DNA of 48,351 nt, taken from positions 1-48,351 of the forward strand of contig JAIETJ010000044.1 in NCBI GenBank assembly GCA_019745275.1, in the 5' to 3' direction. This document shows positions 8,223-16,929 of the stretch, in pieces. This DNA comes from Pseudomonadaceae bacterium. GTDB lineage: Bacteria > Pseudomonadota > Gammaproteobacteria > Pseudomonadales > Pseudomonadaceae. The stretch's first letter is position 1, and every line of letters starts with the position of its first letter. Under the pieces are notes generated by a model, which was not told the DNA's origin, searched no databases, and saw nothing but the letters and a program-made list of their open reading frames with translations. The position numbers were made by a program, and so were the translations under genes.

Positions 8223-9086
8223 TCAGCAGTTAACGGCGGACCGATATTCATTGAAATGCACCCACAGTGGCGACAAATCATCGGGGAGCGGGCGAAGCAA
8301 GCCCAGTTCCGACCAGTCGCCGGGGGCGTGAAAATCGCTACCAACGCTGGCCATTAAACCAAACTCACGGGCCAATATGGCCAAACCGCCCACTTGTTCC
8401 GCCGGCTGCATACCGTTAACCACCTCTAAGGCCTGACCACCGGCATTTTGATAGTCGATAATCAGCTTGCGGCGCTTGCTGCGGGTAAAGTCGTATTGCC
8501 ACGGATGCGCCAAACTGACCCACGCACCGGCACCGCGTAGGGTCGCCACTGCCTCAGGCAGGCTCGGCCAATGCTGCTTAACATCGCCCAGCTTGCCGGA
8601 GCCCAGCCATTTACGAAACGCTTCGGCGCGGTCACGCACATAACCGGCACGCACCATAAACTCGGCAAAATGCGGCCGCGCCGGTGCGTTACCGCTGTCG
8701 CCATATTCCTGCTGCACCGCACGAGCCCCCTCGAGGGCGCCAGGCATGCCTTTGGCAGCGAGCCGCTGGCTGATTTCTTCGGCGCGCAACCAGCGGCCAT
8801 CGTGCAGTTCGCGAATGGCTTGCACCAGCGCTGGAGCATCCAAAGCAAAGCCGTAACCGAGCACATGGATAGTCGCCCCGCCCCAGGTACAGGACAGTTC
8901 AACACCATTAATCAGTTGCATACCCAATGCGTGCGCAGCGTCGCGCGCCTCAGTTAAGCCTTCAAGCGTGTCGTGATCGGTCAGGGCCAGCAGCTGCACC
9001 CCGTGTTCATGGGCGCGAGCCACCACCATGGCCGGTGCGAGGGCACCGTCGGAAGCGCTACTGTGGCAGTGCAGGTCTACGTTCAT
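8223..9086 (-). CDS. rnm: PHP-domain 5'-3' exoribonuclease, RNase AM (YciV/TrpH-like)
   Basis: 287-residue metal-dependent nuclease/phosphoesterase of the PHP family. In E. coli the homologue (RNase AM, YciV) trims 5' ends of rRNA precursors and degrades pAp-type short nucleotides. Metal-binding motifs are all present: DLHCHSSASDG near residue 4, LALTDHDTLEG near 35, NGVELS near 61, SLAHPW near 192 and GSDFHAPG near 250. It heads a minus-strand run rnm-yciO-scpA-scpB and is transcribed divergently from yciB across a gap of about 65 bp. The recognised function comes from the family. Confidence 0.9.
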   Translation of the reverse strand: MNVDLHCHSSASDGALAPAMVVARAHEHGVQLLALTDHDTLEGLTEARDAAHALGMQLINGVELSCTWGGATIHVLGYGFALDAPALVQAIRELHDGRWLRAEEISQRLAAKGMPGALEGARAVQQEYGDSGNAPARPHFAEFMVRAGYVRDRAEAFRKWLGSGKLGDVKQHWPSLPEAVATLRGAGAWVSLAHPWQYDFTRSKRRKLIIDYQNAGGQALEVVNGMQPAEQVGGLAILAREFGLMASVGSDFHAPGDWSELGLLRPLPDDLSPLWVHFNEYRSAVNC

Positions 9087-9151
9087 TAAGGCGGTTTCGC
9101 TTAGTTTGATGTTTGTTATTATGCCGCCTCATCCTCGTTCTGGCTGCCGCT

Positions 9152-9751
9152 GTGAAACAATTCATCGATTTCATCCCGCTTATGCTGTTTTTCATCGTCT
9201 ACAAGCTGGATCCACGCAGCATCGAAGTGGCAGGCCAACAGTTGCAACTTGGCGGTATTTTCAGCGCCACAGCCGTGTTGATAGGTACCTCCGTGCTGGT
9301 CTACGGAGCATTGTTCGCCATTCAACGGCGCTTAGAGAAAGGCCAATGGCTAACCCTCGCGGCCTGTTTAGTGTTTGGCGGCATCACCTTGGCGCTGCAT
9401 GATGAGACTTTTCTAAAGCTCAAAGCGCCAGTGCTCAACGGCCTTTTCGCCCTAGGCTTTGCCGCCAGCCACTGGTTTGGCGACAAATTACTCATCGAAC
9501 GCATGATGGGCCACGCTATTAGCCTGCCCGCTGAGGTTTGGAAGCGACTTAATCTGGCCTGGATCGCATTTTTCTTGATTGCCGGTAGCGCCAACCTGTT
9601 TGTCGCCTTTACCTTCCAGAGCATCTGGGTCGATTTCAAAGTATTTGGCAGCTTGGCCATGACCTTAGTGTTTCTCGTCGGCCAAGGCTTCTACCTAGCG
9701 CGGCATCTGCACGACGACCCTGCCAAGCCAACCACTGATTTAAAGGACTGA
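9152..9751 (+). CDS. yciB: Inner-membrane septation protein A (YciB/IspZ)
   Basis: Small polytopic inner-membrane protein linked to envelope integrity and intracellular septation. With the GTG at 9152 the protein is 199 residues and begins [20 protein letters not shown], the family N-terminus. A longer frame from a TTG at 9113 would add 13 residues not typical of the family. About five hydrophobic helices are visible. The block [18 protein letters not shown] is characteristic. No clear ribosome site precedes either start, which may mean weak translation. yciI follows after 2 bp. Confidence 0.92.
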   Translation: MKQFIDFIPLMLFFIVYKLDPRSIEVAGQQLQLGGIFSATAVLIGTSVLVYGALFAIQRRLEKGQWLTLAACLVFGGITLALHDETFLKLKAPVLNGLFALGFAASHWFGDKLLIERMMGHAISLPAEVWKRLNLAWIAFFLIAGSANLFVAFTFQSIWVDFKVFGSLAMTLVFLVGQGFYLARHLHDDPAKPTTDLKD

Positions 9752-9753
9752 GC

Positions 9754-10053
9754 ATGCTCTACGCCATTATCGCCACCGACGTTGCTGACTCGTTAGAAAA
9801 CCGTCTAGCGGCGCGACCTGCACACTTGTTTCGGCTGCAACAATTACAAAATGCCGGACGCCTAGTACTGGCCGGCCCACACCCAGCCATCGACAGCGTC
9901 GATCCTGGCGCGGCCGGTTTCTCTGGTAGTTTAATCGTGGCGGAGTTCGACTCACTAACCGCTGCGCAAAGCTGGGCTGATGCCGACCCTTATCGCGCCG
10001 CTGGGGTGTATGCCAGCGTGGTGGTTAAACCCTTTAAACAGGTTTTCCCCTAA
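9754..10053 (+). CDS. yciI: YciI family protein
   Basis: 99-residue protein with the dimeric ferredoxin-like YciI fold. The [22 protein letters not shown] segment contains the conserved His, and [12 protein letters not shown] is the family's C-terminal block. The biochemical role of YciI proteins is not established; an active-site His/Asp pair has been proposed. The gene is coupled to yciB (2 bp between stop and start), the same pairing as in enterobacteria and pseudomonads. Confidence 0.93.
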   Translation: MLYAIIATDVADSLENRLAARPAHLFRLQQLQNAGRLVLAGPHPAIDSVDPGAAGFSGSLIVAEFDSLTAAQSWADADPYRAAGVYASVVVKPFKQVFP

Positions 10054-10117
10054 CCCGTTGAAACGCTGTAACCGCTGAACAGAGCAAAACAACAATAATA
10101 AATACCTAGGAGTTTGC

Positions 10118-10534
10118 ATGCGCACAGCCTCTCGAGCAGTTCTGGCCTCTCTTGCGCTGACAGCGCTACCGCTAAAGGCCGAAGTCACCACGGTGCCGAT
10201 TACCAGCATCGTTAACGCTGAAGTGGCCAGCCTGAATGCACAACTAGACAACCTTGAGCAGCGTTTAGCCGAAAGCGAACGTATGCGCAGCGAGCTTAAT
10301 AGCCAGTTAGAAAGCGGCGCTGCCGCTCAGGGCAACGCCCAAGTCAGCCGCTTGAACCAAGACAATCAGCGCTTGAAAATGCAACTCAAAGCCGCCCAAG
10401 CGCAACAACCTGGGCAGTTATTCAGCGAGCAACAAAAGTGGTTTGCGATTGGTGGCGGTGTTGCGCTGCTGGCGTTTTTGCTCGGCGCACTGGCGCGCGG
10501 GACCAGCCAAAAGCGTCGGGCGTGGATGAGTTAG
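10118..10534 (+). CDS. Small envelope protein: signal peptide, coiled coil, C-terminal TM helix
   Basis: 138 residues of unknown function. Residues 1-22 look like a cleavable signal peptide ending LPLKA. About 30-100 is heptad-rich coiled coil (ASLNAQLDNLEQRLAESERM and following). About 107-127 is a transmembrane helix (FAIGGGVALLAFLLGALARG) and the short basic tail reads TSQKRRAW. This resembles the membrane-distal half of the YgiM/SH3-domain envelope proteins but without an SH3 domain. The ribosome site taggag is well placed. It is conserved after yciB-yciI in Pseudomonas as I recall, but no function is asserted. Confidence 0.8.
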   Translation: MRTASRAVLASLALTALPLKAEVTTVPITSIVNAEVASLNAQLDNLEQRLAESERMRSELNSQLESGAAAQGNAQVSRLNQDNQRLKMQLKAAQAQQPGQLFSEQQKWFAIGGGVALLAFLLGALARGTSQKRRAWMS

Positions 10535-10550
10535 GCAGCGATCAACGACT

Positions 10551-10586
10551 ATTGATGCGGACGATTTAAGCATCGTCCGCATCAAT
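10551..10586. terminator. Bidirectional hairpin between convergent genes
   Basis: 15-bp perfect arms, attgatgcggacgat (10551-10565) and its complement (10572-10586), with loop ttaagc. It lies between the coiled-coil protein gene and the convergent nitroreductase gene. There is no strong T-run, but placement and symmetry fit a shared terminator. Confidence 0.75.
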
Positions 10587-10612
10587 ATTGTCCACACCGC
10601 ACCTGCGCCGAC

Positions 10613-11173
10613 TCAACCCGGCCAAACGCTGACATAGTCTTGCGGATCAAGTTTCGCCGGGATGCGTAACTCGCCCTGCGGGGTGCCCAGATAGAGCACC
10701 GCAATCAGCTGCTCATCGGCCTGCAAACCAAGTCCCGCCGCCACCTGCGCGCAGTAGGCCAACTCCCCCGTGCGCCACACAGCGCCAATCCCCATGGCAT
10801 GGGCGGCCAACAGCAAACCATGCGCCGCGCAACCGACCGCTAGCAATTGCTCCTGCACCGGAATTTTGCCCTGTGCTTGCACACGCGCAATCACCAGCAC
10901 CAGCAAGGGCGCTCGCAATGGCGATTGACGCGCCTTCGTCAGCGCCTCAGCACTGGCATCCGGATGAGACGCCAATAAGCCGGCCACCCACAACTCGGCC
11001 AACTGCTCACGCGCAACACCCTCAACGGTAATAAAGCGCCAGGGACGCAACTGACCATGGTCCGGCGCGCGCATGGCGGCGCGAAACAATAGATCACGCT
11101 GTGCAGCGTCGGGCGCCGGCGCCATTAAGCGCGGCACCGACACCCGGTTTAGCAAAGCGTCAAGCGCATCCAT
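10613..11173 (-). CDS. Nitroreductase family protein, YdjA-like
   Basis: 186-residue FMN-dependent nitroreductase-fold protein. RAAMRAPDHGQLRPWRFI is the flavin phosphate-binding segment near residues 31-48. The region GCAAHGLLLAAHAMGIGAVWRTG near 120-143 and YLGTPQGE near 160 are conserved in YdjA-type minimal nitroreductases. The physiological electron acceptor is unknown. The ATG at 11173 is chosen because gaggtg precedes it by 4-5 bases; a frame extending to 11203 adds ten residues without support. Confidence 0.9.
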   Translation of the reverse strand: MDALDALLNRVSVPRLMAPAPDAAQRDLLFRAAMRAPDHGQLRPWRFITVEGVAREQLAELWVAGLLASHPDASAEALTKARQSPLRAPLLVLVIARVQAQGKIPVQEQLLAVGCAAHGLLLAAHAMGIGAVWRTGELAYCAQVAAGLGLQADEQLIAVLYLGTPQGELRIPAKLDPQDYVSVWPG

Positions 11174-11347
11174 ACAGCACCTCAAAGAATCTAAAAAAAC
11201 CAATTCTAGTCGATCGGCTCGGGGCGCGGCCGGAGAAATCCAAGTAACGCCCAGCTAACATCGCAACGCTAGACGCTTACAACGATTTACAGCCCGCCCA
11301 GCAGGCGTAGAATAGCCGCCCGTCCTTAGCCGAGCTAGACCGCCTTT

Positions 11348-12802
11348 ATGGCTTTTTCGACCTTACGCATCATCGCTTTCATCCTCGGTATTTTCCTGAT
11401 TACCTTGGCCATTAGCATGCTAATCCCCATGCTGACGCTGGTGATTTTTGAACGCCGCGACGATCTCAGCGCGTTTGCCTGGTCAAGTTTAATCAGCTTC
11501 GTTGCGGGGCTCGCTATGGTGCTGCCCGGCCGGCCAGAACACGTGCATTTGCGCCCGCGGGATATGTATTTCTTAACCACCGCCAGCTGGGTGGTGGTGT
11601 GCTGCTTTGCTGCGCTGCCGATGGTCCTGATTCAGCACATCAGCTACACCGACTCGTTCTTCGAAACCATGTCGGGGATTACCACCACCGGTTCCACCGT
11701 GCTCACTGGGCTAGACAACGCCTCACCGGGTTTATTGATTTGGCGCTCGATGCTGCACTGGCTGGGCGGTATTGGTTTTATCGGCATGGCCGTGGCGATT
11801 TTACCCTTGCTGCGGGTTGGCGGAATGCGGCTATTCCAGACCGAGTCGTCCGACTGGGGCGAAAAAGTCATGCCGCGCTCGCACATGGCAGCCAAGTATA
11901 TTCTGCTGATTTACAGCGGGTTCACCGCTGTCGGCACCGGTCTATTTTGGTTGGCCGGAATGAGTCCTTTCGATGCGGTCAATCATTCGATGGCGGCACT
12001 TTCAACCGGCGGCTTTTCCACCTCAGACTCATCCCTCGCGCACTGGACGCAACCGGCCGTGCACTGGGTGGCCGTACTGTTGATGATCATCGGCAGCCTG
12101 CCCTTTACCCTTTACGTGGCATCGATTCGCGGCAATCGCAAAGCACTGCTGCGCGATCATCAAGTACGCGGTTTTATCGGCTTTTTGTTGTTAACTTGGC
12201 TGGTATTCGGCACCTGGTTATGGGCCAACTCAGGCAATGATTGGTGGGATGCGCTGCGCATTGTCGCGGTCAATGTCACTTCAGTGGTAACTACCACCGG
12301 CTTTGCCCTCGGCGACTACACGACCTGGGGCAGTTTTGCAGTGCTGTTGTTTTTCTACCTTACCTTTGTCGGCGGCTGCTCAGGCTCAACCGCTGGCGGT
12401 TTGAAAATCTTCCGCTTCCAAGTCGCTTACGTGCTGCTCAAGGCCAACCTACAACAGTTGGTACACCCACGAGCCGTGATCAAGCAGCAATACAACAAGC
12501 ACAACTTGGACGAAGATATCGTCCGCTCGCTGATTACCTTCTCGTTCTTTTTCACCGTGACTATTGGGGTGATCGCCCTAGGCCTGACGCTAGTCGGCTT
12601 AGACTGGGTCACCGCCCTTACCGGTGCGGCCACTGCAGTGTGTAACGTCGGCCCGGGGCTTGGCCCGATCATTGGCCCGGCGGGCAACTTCTCGAGCCTA
12701 CCGGATGCGGCCAAATGGCTACTCACCGTGGGCATGCTATTGGGCCGCCTGGAAATCTTGACCGTTCTGGTGCTCTTCACCAAGGCATTCTGGAAGCACT
12801 AA
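11348..12802 (+). CDS. trkH: Potassium uptake protein TrkH/TrkG
   Basis: 484-residue inner-membrane K+ transporter subunit that works with the cytoplasmic NAD-binding TrkA protein (not in this window). Four M1-P-M2 units are visible. The pore loops are TTTGSTVLTGL, STGGFSTSDSS, TTTGFALGDY and NVGPGLGPIIGPAGNF, each with the filter Gly. CSGSTAGGLKIFRF is the conserved segment between units. The C-terminal MLLGRLEILTVLVLFTKAFW is family typical. It faces the AraC-family gene and the 68-bp gap holds an inverted repeat that could terminate both. Confidence 0.95.
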   Translation: MAFSTLRIIAFILGIFLITLAISMLIPMLTLVIFERRDDLSAFAWSSLISFVAGLAMVLPGRPEHVHLRPRDMYFLTTASWVVVCCFAALPMVLIQHISYTDSFFETMSGITTTGSTVLTGLDNASPGLLIWRSMLHWLGGIGFIGMAVAILPLLRVGGMRLFQTESSDWGEKVMPRSHMAAKYILLIYSGFTAVGTGLFWLAGMSPFDAVNHSMAALSTGGFSTSDSSLAHWTQPAVHWVAVLLMIIGSLPFTLYVASIRGNRKALLRDHQVRGFIGFLLLTWLVFGTWLWANSGNDWWDALRIVAVNVTSVVTTTGFALGDYTTWGSFAVLLFFYLTFVGGCSGSTAGGLKIFRFQVAYVLLKANLQQLVHPRAVIKQQYNKHNLDEDIVRSLITFSFFFTVTIGVIALGLTLVGLDWVTALTGAATAVCNVGPGLGPIIGPAGNFSSLPDAAKWLLTVGMLLGRLEILTVLVLFTKAFWKH

Positions 12803-12814
12803 CAACTGCTGCGT

Positions 12815-12860
12815 CAGACTGTGTGAAAACTACTGCGCTGGCTACGTTTCATACAGTCTG
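12815..12860. repeat. Short MITE-like inverted repeat (cagactgtgtgaaaac family)
   Basis: cagactgtgtgaaaac at 12815-12830 is repeated in inverse orientation at 12846-12860 with one substitution and one missing A, around a 15-nt loop. The same sequence forms the ends of the larger element at 33186-33433; the shared stretch gtgtgaaaactactgcgct continues beyond the end motif. Here it sits between convergent trkH and araC genes and may double as a terminator. Confidence 0.75.
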
Positions 12861-12869
12861 GCGCGGGGC

Positions 12870-13871
12870 TTACAAGCCAGCGCGGTACTCCCCCGGCGTA
12901 CAAGCGAACCAACGACGAAAAGCCCGGAAAAAATTACTCGGATCGGCAAAACCCAGCAGGTAAGCGATTTCCAGCAGGGTCAGGTTAGGCTGCGCCAAGT
13001 ATTGCACCACCAACTCCCGACGGGTGTCGTCGAGCAACTGCTGAAAACTGCTGCCCTCCTCCTGCAAACGCCGCTGCAACGTGCGCGGCGACAAACACAA
13101 GCTTTGCGCCACGCTGTCACGCCTAGGCTCGCCTTGCGGCAATAAGCGGCACAACACCTGACGCGCCTGATGGGTCACCCGCGTATCGGCAAAACGGGCC
13201 AAATACTCGCCGGCAAAACGGTCATGTAATTGCGCCAAGGCTGGGTTGGCGCTGGGCAAGGGAATTTCTAGGTCGGCGCGAGCGAACAGCAGCGCATAGT
13301 GTTCACTATTGAACTGCAACGGCGCCTGAAACACCTGCTGATAAGGTTCTAGGTCGGCTGGCGGCTCACCCTGGAAAAATATTTTCAGCGGCGTTAGCGG
13401 TTTTGCCGTCATCCACCGACAGAACGCCAAGGCATAGGCCAGCGATGCTTCGGCACTCTGGCGCGCCGGCGGTAAGGTGTCACCATGAATACTCAGCACC
13501 AAGCCATAACCGTCGCCCAACGGGCGAAAACTTAAGTCGGCACCCTCGGCAATAATTCGCTGGTAACGCACCAGCCGAGTAAAGCCCTCTTTGAGGGTGT
13601 GGCTGGACATCAAGGCGTAGCCGACCACATGAAAGGATGCTGGGCGTACCACCTTGGCCATATTCAAACCAATCGCCGGATTGCCGCTCAACTCAACTGC
13701 ACGGCGCCATAAGCGGGTCATGCTGTCTTGAGCAAAGCGTGCATCGGCATCCGCCAGCGCGGCGTAATCCAAACCCAGCGTGGCGAATACGCTGCGACAA
13801 TCAACACCGCCCATTTCTAACGCTTGGACGATGCCTAAAGCCCAACTGGAAGACGTAGTACGCTCACCCAT
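12870..13871 (-). CDS. AraC-family transcriptional regulator (arabinose-binding-like N-domain)
   Basis: 333-residue regulator with an N-terminal ligand-binding domain of the arabinose_bd type (about residues 15-200; FHVVGYALMSSHTLKEGFTRL is a family block) and a C-terminal double helix-turn-helix at about 235-330 (AQSLCLSPRTLQRRLQEEGSSF and LTLLEIAYLLGFADPSNFFRAF). OruR/ArgR-like regulators share this layout. I prefer the ATG at 13871, preceded by agagg, over the upstream ATG at 13910. The ligand and targets are unknown; the nearest divergent gene is the Mpo1-like gene at 14023. Confidence 0.9.
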   Translation of the reverse strand: MGERTTSSSWALGIVQALEMGGVDCRSVFATLGLDYAALADADARFAQDSMTRLWRRAVELSGNPAIGLNMAKVVRPASFHVVGYALMSSHTLKEGFTRLVRYQRIIAEGADLSFRPLGDGYGLVLSIHGDTLPPARQSAEASLAYALAFCRWMTAKPLTPLKIFFQGEPPADLEPYQQVFQAPLQFNSEHYALLFARADLEIPLPSANPALAQLHDRFAGEYLARFADTRVTHQARQVLCRLLPQGEPRRDSVAQSLCLSPRTLQRRLQEEGSSFQQLLDDTRRELVVQYLAQPNLTLLEIAYLLGFADPSNFFRAFRRWFACTPGEYRAGL

Positions 13872-14022
13872 AGGGCCTCTAGATTGTTGTAGCGGATAAG
13901 GAATGCGCACTCACCATACACATGAAGTGGCTGCGCAAGGATACTAAACTGGCACTCAATGTCACTGACCTTAACGGCCAGCCCACTTACACTCAACCCA
14001 CAATAATGAGCGGAGTTGTACC

Positions 14023-14340
14023 ATGGCCAACCACACCAATCAGCGCTTCAACAGCTTTGCCGAGTTCTATCCTTACTACTTACAAGAACACAGCAACGAC
14101 ATCTGCCGGCGACTGCACTACGTTGGTAGCCTGCTGGTGCTGAGCATATTTATTTATGCCCTAAGCCAACGGCAATGGCAGCTGCTGTGGCTAATGCCGC
14201 TGGCCGGCTACGGCTTTGCCTGGGTCGGTCACTTTGTCTTTGAAAAAAACAAACCGGCAACCTTCCAGTACCCGCTGTACAGCTTGCTGGGCGATTGGGT
14301 CATGCTTAAAGACGCGCTAACCGGGCGCATCCGTTTTTAG
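14023..14340 (+). CDS. Mpo1-like/DUF962 family membrane protein
   Basis: 105-residue protein with two hydrophobic helices (LLVLSIFIYAL and LLWLMPLAGYGFAWVGHFVF) and conserved His residues in the HYVGSLL and WVGHFVFEKNKPATFQYP blocks. These define DUF962. The yeast homologue Mpo1 is an Fe-dependent dioxygenase of 2-hydroxy fatty acid alpha-oxidation. The bacterial role is not known, so only the family is asserted. It is transcribed divergently from the AraC-family gene. Confidence 0.88.
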   Translation: MANHTNQRFNSFAEFYPYYLQEHSNDICRRLHYVGSLLVLSIFIYALSQRQWQLLWLMPLAGYGFAWVGHFVFEKNKPATFQYPLYSLLGDWVMLKDALTGRIRF

Positions 14341-14393
14341 CCTAGGTGGCGTGCTGCGCAAACAGACGGCAACGCACCATTTAGCAGCTTGGC

Positions 14394-14423
14394 TTGGCGG
14401 CCAGCCTCTTAGCTGGGTATGAT
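14394..14423 (+). promoter_or_regulatory. Candidate sigma-70 promoter of cyaB
   Basis: TTGGCG (14394-14399) and TATGAT (14418-14423) with an 18-bp spacer. It would give a leader of about 70 nt before the cyaB ATG. Confidence 0.45.
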
Positions 14424-14500
14424 CTGCCCCCTAAAAGAGCCTTATAGGCCACCCAGACACCCAGTAGAGGTGTTCGTTAAAGCAGGTATGCGCAGTCACT

Positions 14501-15889
14501 ATGAAAGTTGCCAACCCGGAACGCCGTAACAACTTACCAACGCCCCTAGTACGTGAGTATTACTCACGCATACTGGCTTACATTGCCGCCGCCGCCAGCA
14601 TCGCCGCCGGTTTCTCAAGCCAGTACTTTGCCAATGACATCATCTGGATCATCCCCTACGCACTGCTATACCCGCATCTAGCCCATCATCTCAGCGCTCG
14701 TTTCAAACACGACTACACCAAGCAGACCATGCTCAGCCTGCTGTTTATCGATGCCCTACACGCCGGCACCTTCACCGCGCTTATGGGTTTTGCGGTAGTA
14801 CCGAGCCTGATGATTATCCTAATTTTAAGCTTCAGCTCGCTGATTAATAGCGGCCTGCGAGCGCTTGCTCTGGCTTTATTGATCGCTTGCAGCGGAGCGG
14901 TATTAACCAGCGCAGTAACCGGACTGCAATTCAAAGGCAACAGCCCTATCGCCTTATCAGTGGTCAGCGTGTTATTTGGCGCGCTGTATATCTGCATCTC
15001 TGCTTACTTTGTGCATGAGCAAAGCATCAACCTGGCGGTGGCCCGTGGTGAAATTAAACGCGAGCAAGAGAAGGCCGCCAAACTGGCGCGTAATTTAGCT
15101 AAATACCTGTCACCGCAGGTGTGGCAGTTAATTTTTAGCGGCAAAAAAAATGTTCGTTTGGAAACTCAGCGCAAAAAACTCACGGTATTTTTTTCCGACA
15201 TCAAGGGCTTTACCGAGCTGTCTGAAGAGTTAGAGGCAGAGGCGCTGACCGACCTGCTCAACTCCTACTTAAATGAAATGTCCAAGCTGGTGCACAAATA
15301 CGGCGGCACCATCGACAAGTTTGTCGGCGACAGCGTTATGGTATTTTTCGGCGATCCAAGCTCGCTGGGCGCCAAGAAAGATGCGGTAGCGGCGATTTCG
15401 ATGGCCATCGCCATGCGCAAACAGATGAAGGTATTACGCCAACAATGGCGCGCGCAGGGCATCACCAAACCGCTGGAAATTCGCATGGGGCTCAACACTG
15501 GCTACTGCACCGTAGGCAATTTTGGCGCCGACACACGCATGGATTACACCATCATCGGCCGCGAAGTTAACCTTGCCAGCCGCCTTGAAAGTGCCGCAGA
15601 GCCAGGCGAAATCCTCATCTCGCACGAGGCCTACTCACTGGTTAAAGACGTCATCATGTGCCGCGACAAGGGCCAAATTACCGTCAAAGGCTTCACCCGC
15701 CCGGTGCAAATCTACCAAGTGGTGGACTTTCGCCGCGACCTGGGCGCCACCTCCAGCTACTTGGAGCACGAAGTGCCGGGCTTTTCCATGTACCTCGACA
15801 CTAACGGCGTACAGAACTACGACAAAGAACGGGTTATTTTGGCCCTCAACTTGGCCGCCGAAAAACTGCGCGACAAAATAATTCTTTAA
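14501..15889 (+). CDS. cyaB: Membrane class III adenylate cyclase CyaB (MASE2 domain)
   Basis: 462-residue cAMP synthase. Residues about 15-185 hold six hydrophobic helices beginning PTPLVREYYSRILAYIAA, the MASE2 sensor module of P. aeruginosa CyaB. The class III catalytic domain follows at about 220-410, with metal-binding Asp residues in VFFSDIKGFTEL and KFVGDSVMVFFGDP, and NTGYCTVGNFGADTRMDYT near 330-350. In P. aeruginosa CyaB supplies most cAMP for Vfr and virulence/type IV pilus control. The last bases overlap the stop codon of the convergent glycosyltransferase gene. Confidence 0.93.
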   Translation: MKVANPERRNNLPTPLVREYYSRILAYIAAAASIAAGFSSQYFANDIIWIIPYALLYPHLAHHLSARFKHDYTKQTMLSLLFIDALHAGTFTALMGFAVVPSLMIILILSFSSLINSGLRALALALLIACSGAVLTSAVTGLQFKGNSPIALSVVSVLFGALYICISAYFVHEQSINLAVARGEIKREQEKAAKLARNLAKYLSPQVWQLIFSGKKNVRLETQRKKLTVFFSDIKGFTELSEELEAEALTDLLNSYLNEMSKLVHKYGGTIDKFVGDSVMVFFGDPSSLGAKKDAVAAISMAIAMRKQMKVLRQQWRAQGITKPLEIRMGLNTGYCTVGNFGADTRMDYTIIGREVNLASRLESAAEPGEILISHEAYSLVKDVIMCRDKGQITVKGFTRPVQIYQVVDFRRDLGATSSYLEHEVPGFSMYLDTNGVQNYDKERVILALNLAAEKLRDKIIL

Positions 15890-16929
15890 CCCGCACTGGC
15901 AGTTCCAGCCGCCTCGGGCAACACGCATTGCTGGCCATCGAGTAAACACTGGTGCGCTAAGAACACCTGCGCCGAGGCACGCCAGGATTGCCGCTTGGCC
16001 TGCTCGGCGCAGTCGTCACGATCAAGCTGCAAAGCGGCCAAGCAGGCACGCTGTAAATCTGTCGCCAACACCCCGGTTAAACCCTCCTGTAACACATCCA
16101 ATGGCCCAGCTACCGGGAAAGCCGCTACCGGCGTGCCACAGGCAAGCGCCTCCAGCATGACCAAACCGTATGTGTCGGTCAGGGATGGAAACACCAATAC
16201 GCTGGCCGCGCGGTAAGCCTGCGCCAACGCTTGGCCATGTAAATAACCCAGAAAACTTGCCTGTGGATACGCCGCTTGCAAGGTAGAACGCAGCGGCCCA
16301 TCGCCAACCACGCGCAGTTCACCGGGCAACTGCAGGTCGAGAAATGCCTGAATGTTCTTCTCCGCTGACAAGCGCCCCACATACAGAAAAATCGGCTGCG
16401 CCGGCGCCTCACGCTGCGGGCACGGGTAAAACAGTCGGGTGTCAACGCCCTTGTGCCACAGTTGCACGTTAATAAAGCCCCAACTGGCAAATTCTGTGCG
16501 CATGCGTTCGGTGCTGACCAATACGGCCTGGCTGGGCCGATGAAACGCGCGCAGCCACGCATAGCCCCACGACAACGGCAACCACGGCCAGCGGGCGCTG
16601 AGATACTCGGGGAAACGCGTATGAATAGCCGTGGTGAACGCTAACTGACGTTTTTGCAGCCAGCGTCTAGCAGCCCAACCCAGCGGGCCTTCGGTGGCCA
16701 AATGGACCATGTCCGGGGCAAAGTCGCGAATCGCTTTGCCCACCTGCCAAAGATTCCACACCAGCGAGATCTCCGGGTAGGTTGGGCAGGCGATGCTGCG
16801 AAAATTATCCGGCGAGAGCAACTTAACCTGATGGCCGAGGCCACGCAGTTCAGCGATCAAGGCCTGCACGCTGGTGACTACGCCGTTAACTTGCGGCGTC
16901 CAGGCATCGCTAACAATCAACACCCTCAT
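15886..16929 (-). CDS. Family 4 glycosyltransferase (GT-B fold)
   Basis: 347-residue retaining glycosyltransferase. The N-terminal domain starts VLIVSDAWTPQVNGVVTSVQ. The C-terminal GT4 domain has FLYVGRLSAEKNIQAFL, the acceptor-proximal FPSLTDTYGLVMLEALACGTPVAAFPV block with the E-x7-E motif, and GPLDVL. Closely similar proteins are annotated as alpha-mannosyl- or diacylglycerol glucosyltransferases. It is coupled to the upstream LpxH-like gene by a 4-bp ATGA overlap, suggesting a lipid substrate, but the substrate is not identifiable here. Its stop codon overlaps the cyaB stop on the other strand. Confidence 0.88.
   Translation of the reverse strand: MRVLIVSDAWTPQVNGVVTSVQALIAELRGLGHQVKLLSPDNFRSIACPTYPEISLVWNLWQVGKAIRDFAPDMVHLATEGPLGWAARRWLQKRQLAFTTAIHTRFPEYLSARWPWLPLSWGYAWLRAFHRPSQAVLVSTERMRTEFASWGFINVQLWHKGVDTRLFYPCPQREAPAQPIFLYVGRLSAEKNIQAFLDLQLPGELRVVGDGPLRSTLQAAYPQASFLGYLHGQALAQAYRAASVLVFPSLTDTYGLVMLEALACGTPVAAFPVAGPLDVLQEGLTGVLATDLQRACLAALQLDRDDCAEQAKRQSWRASAQVFLAHQCLLDGQQCVLPEAAGTASAG

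Noticed and set aside
8210..8344. N-terminal extension of the yciO frame to 8344
   Set aside because: It would overlap about 120 bp of the upstream nuclease gene. The GTG at 8209 has a ribosome site and gives the family's normal N-terminus.
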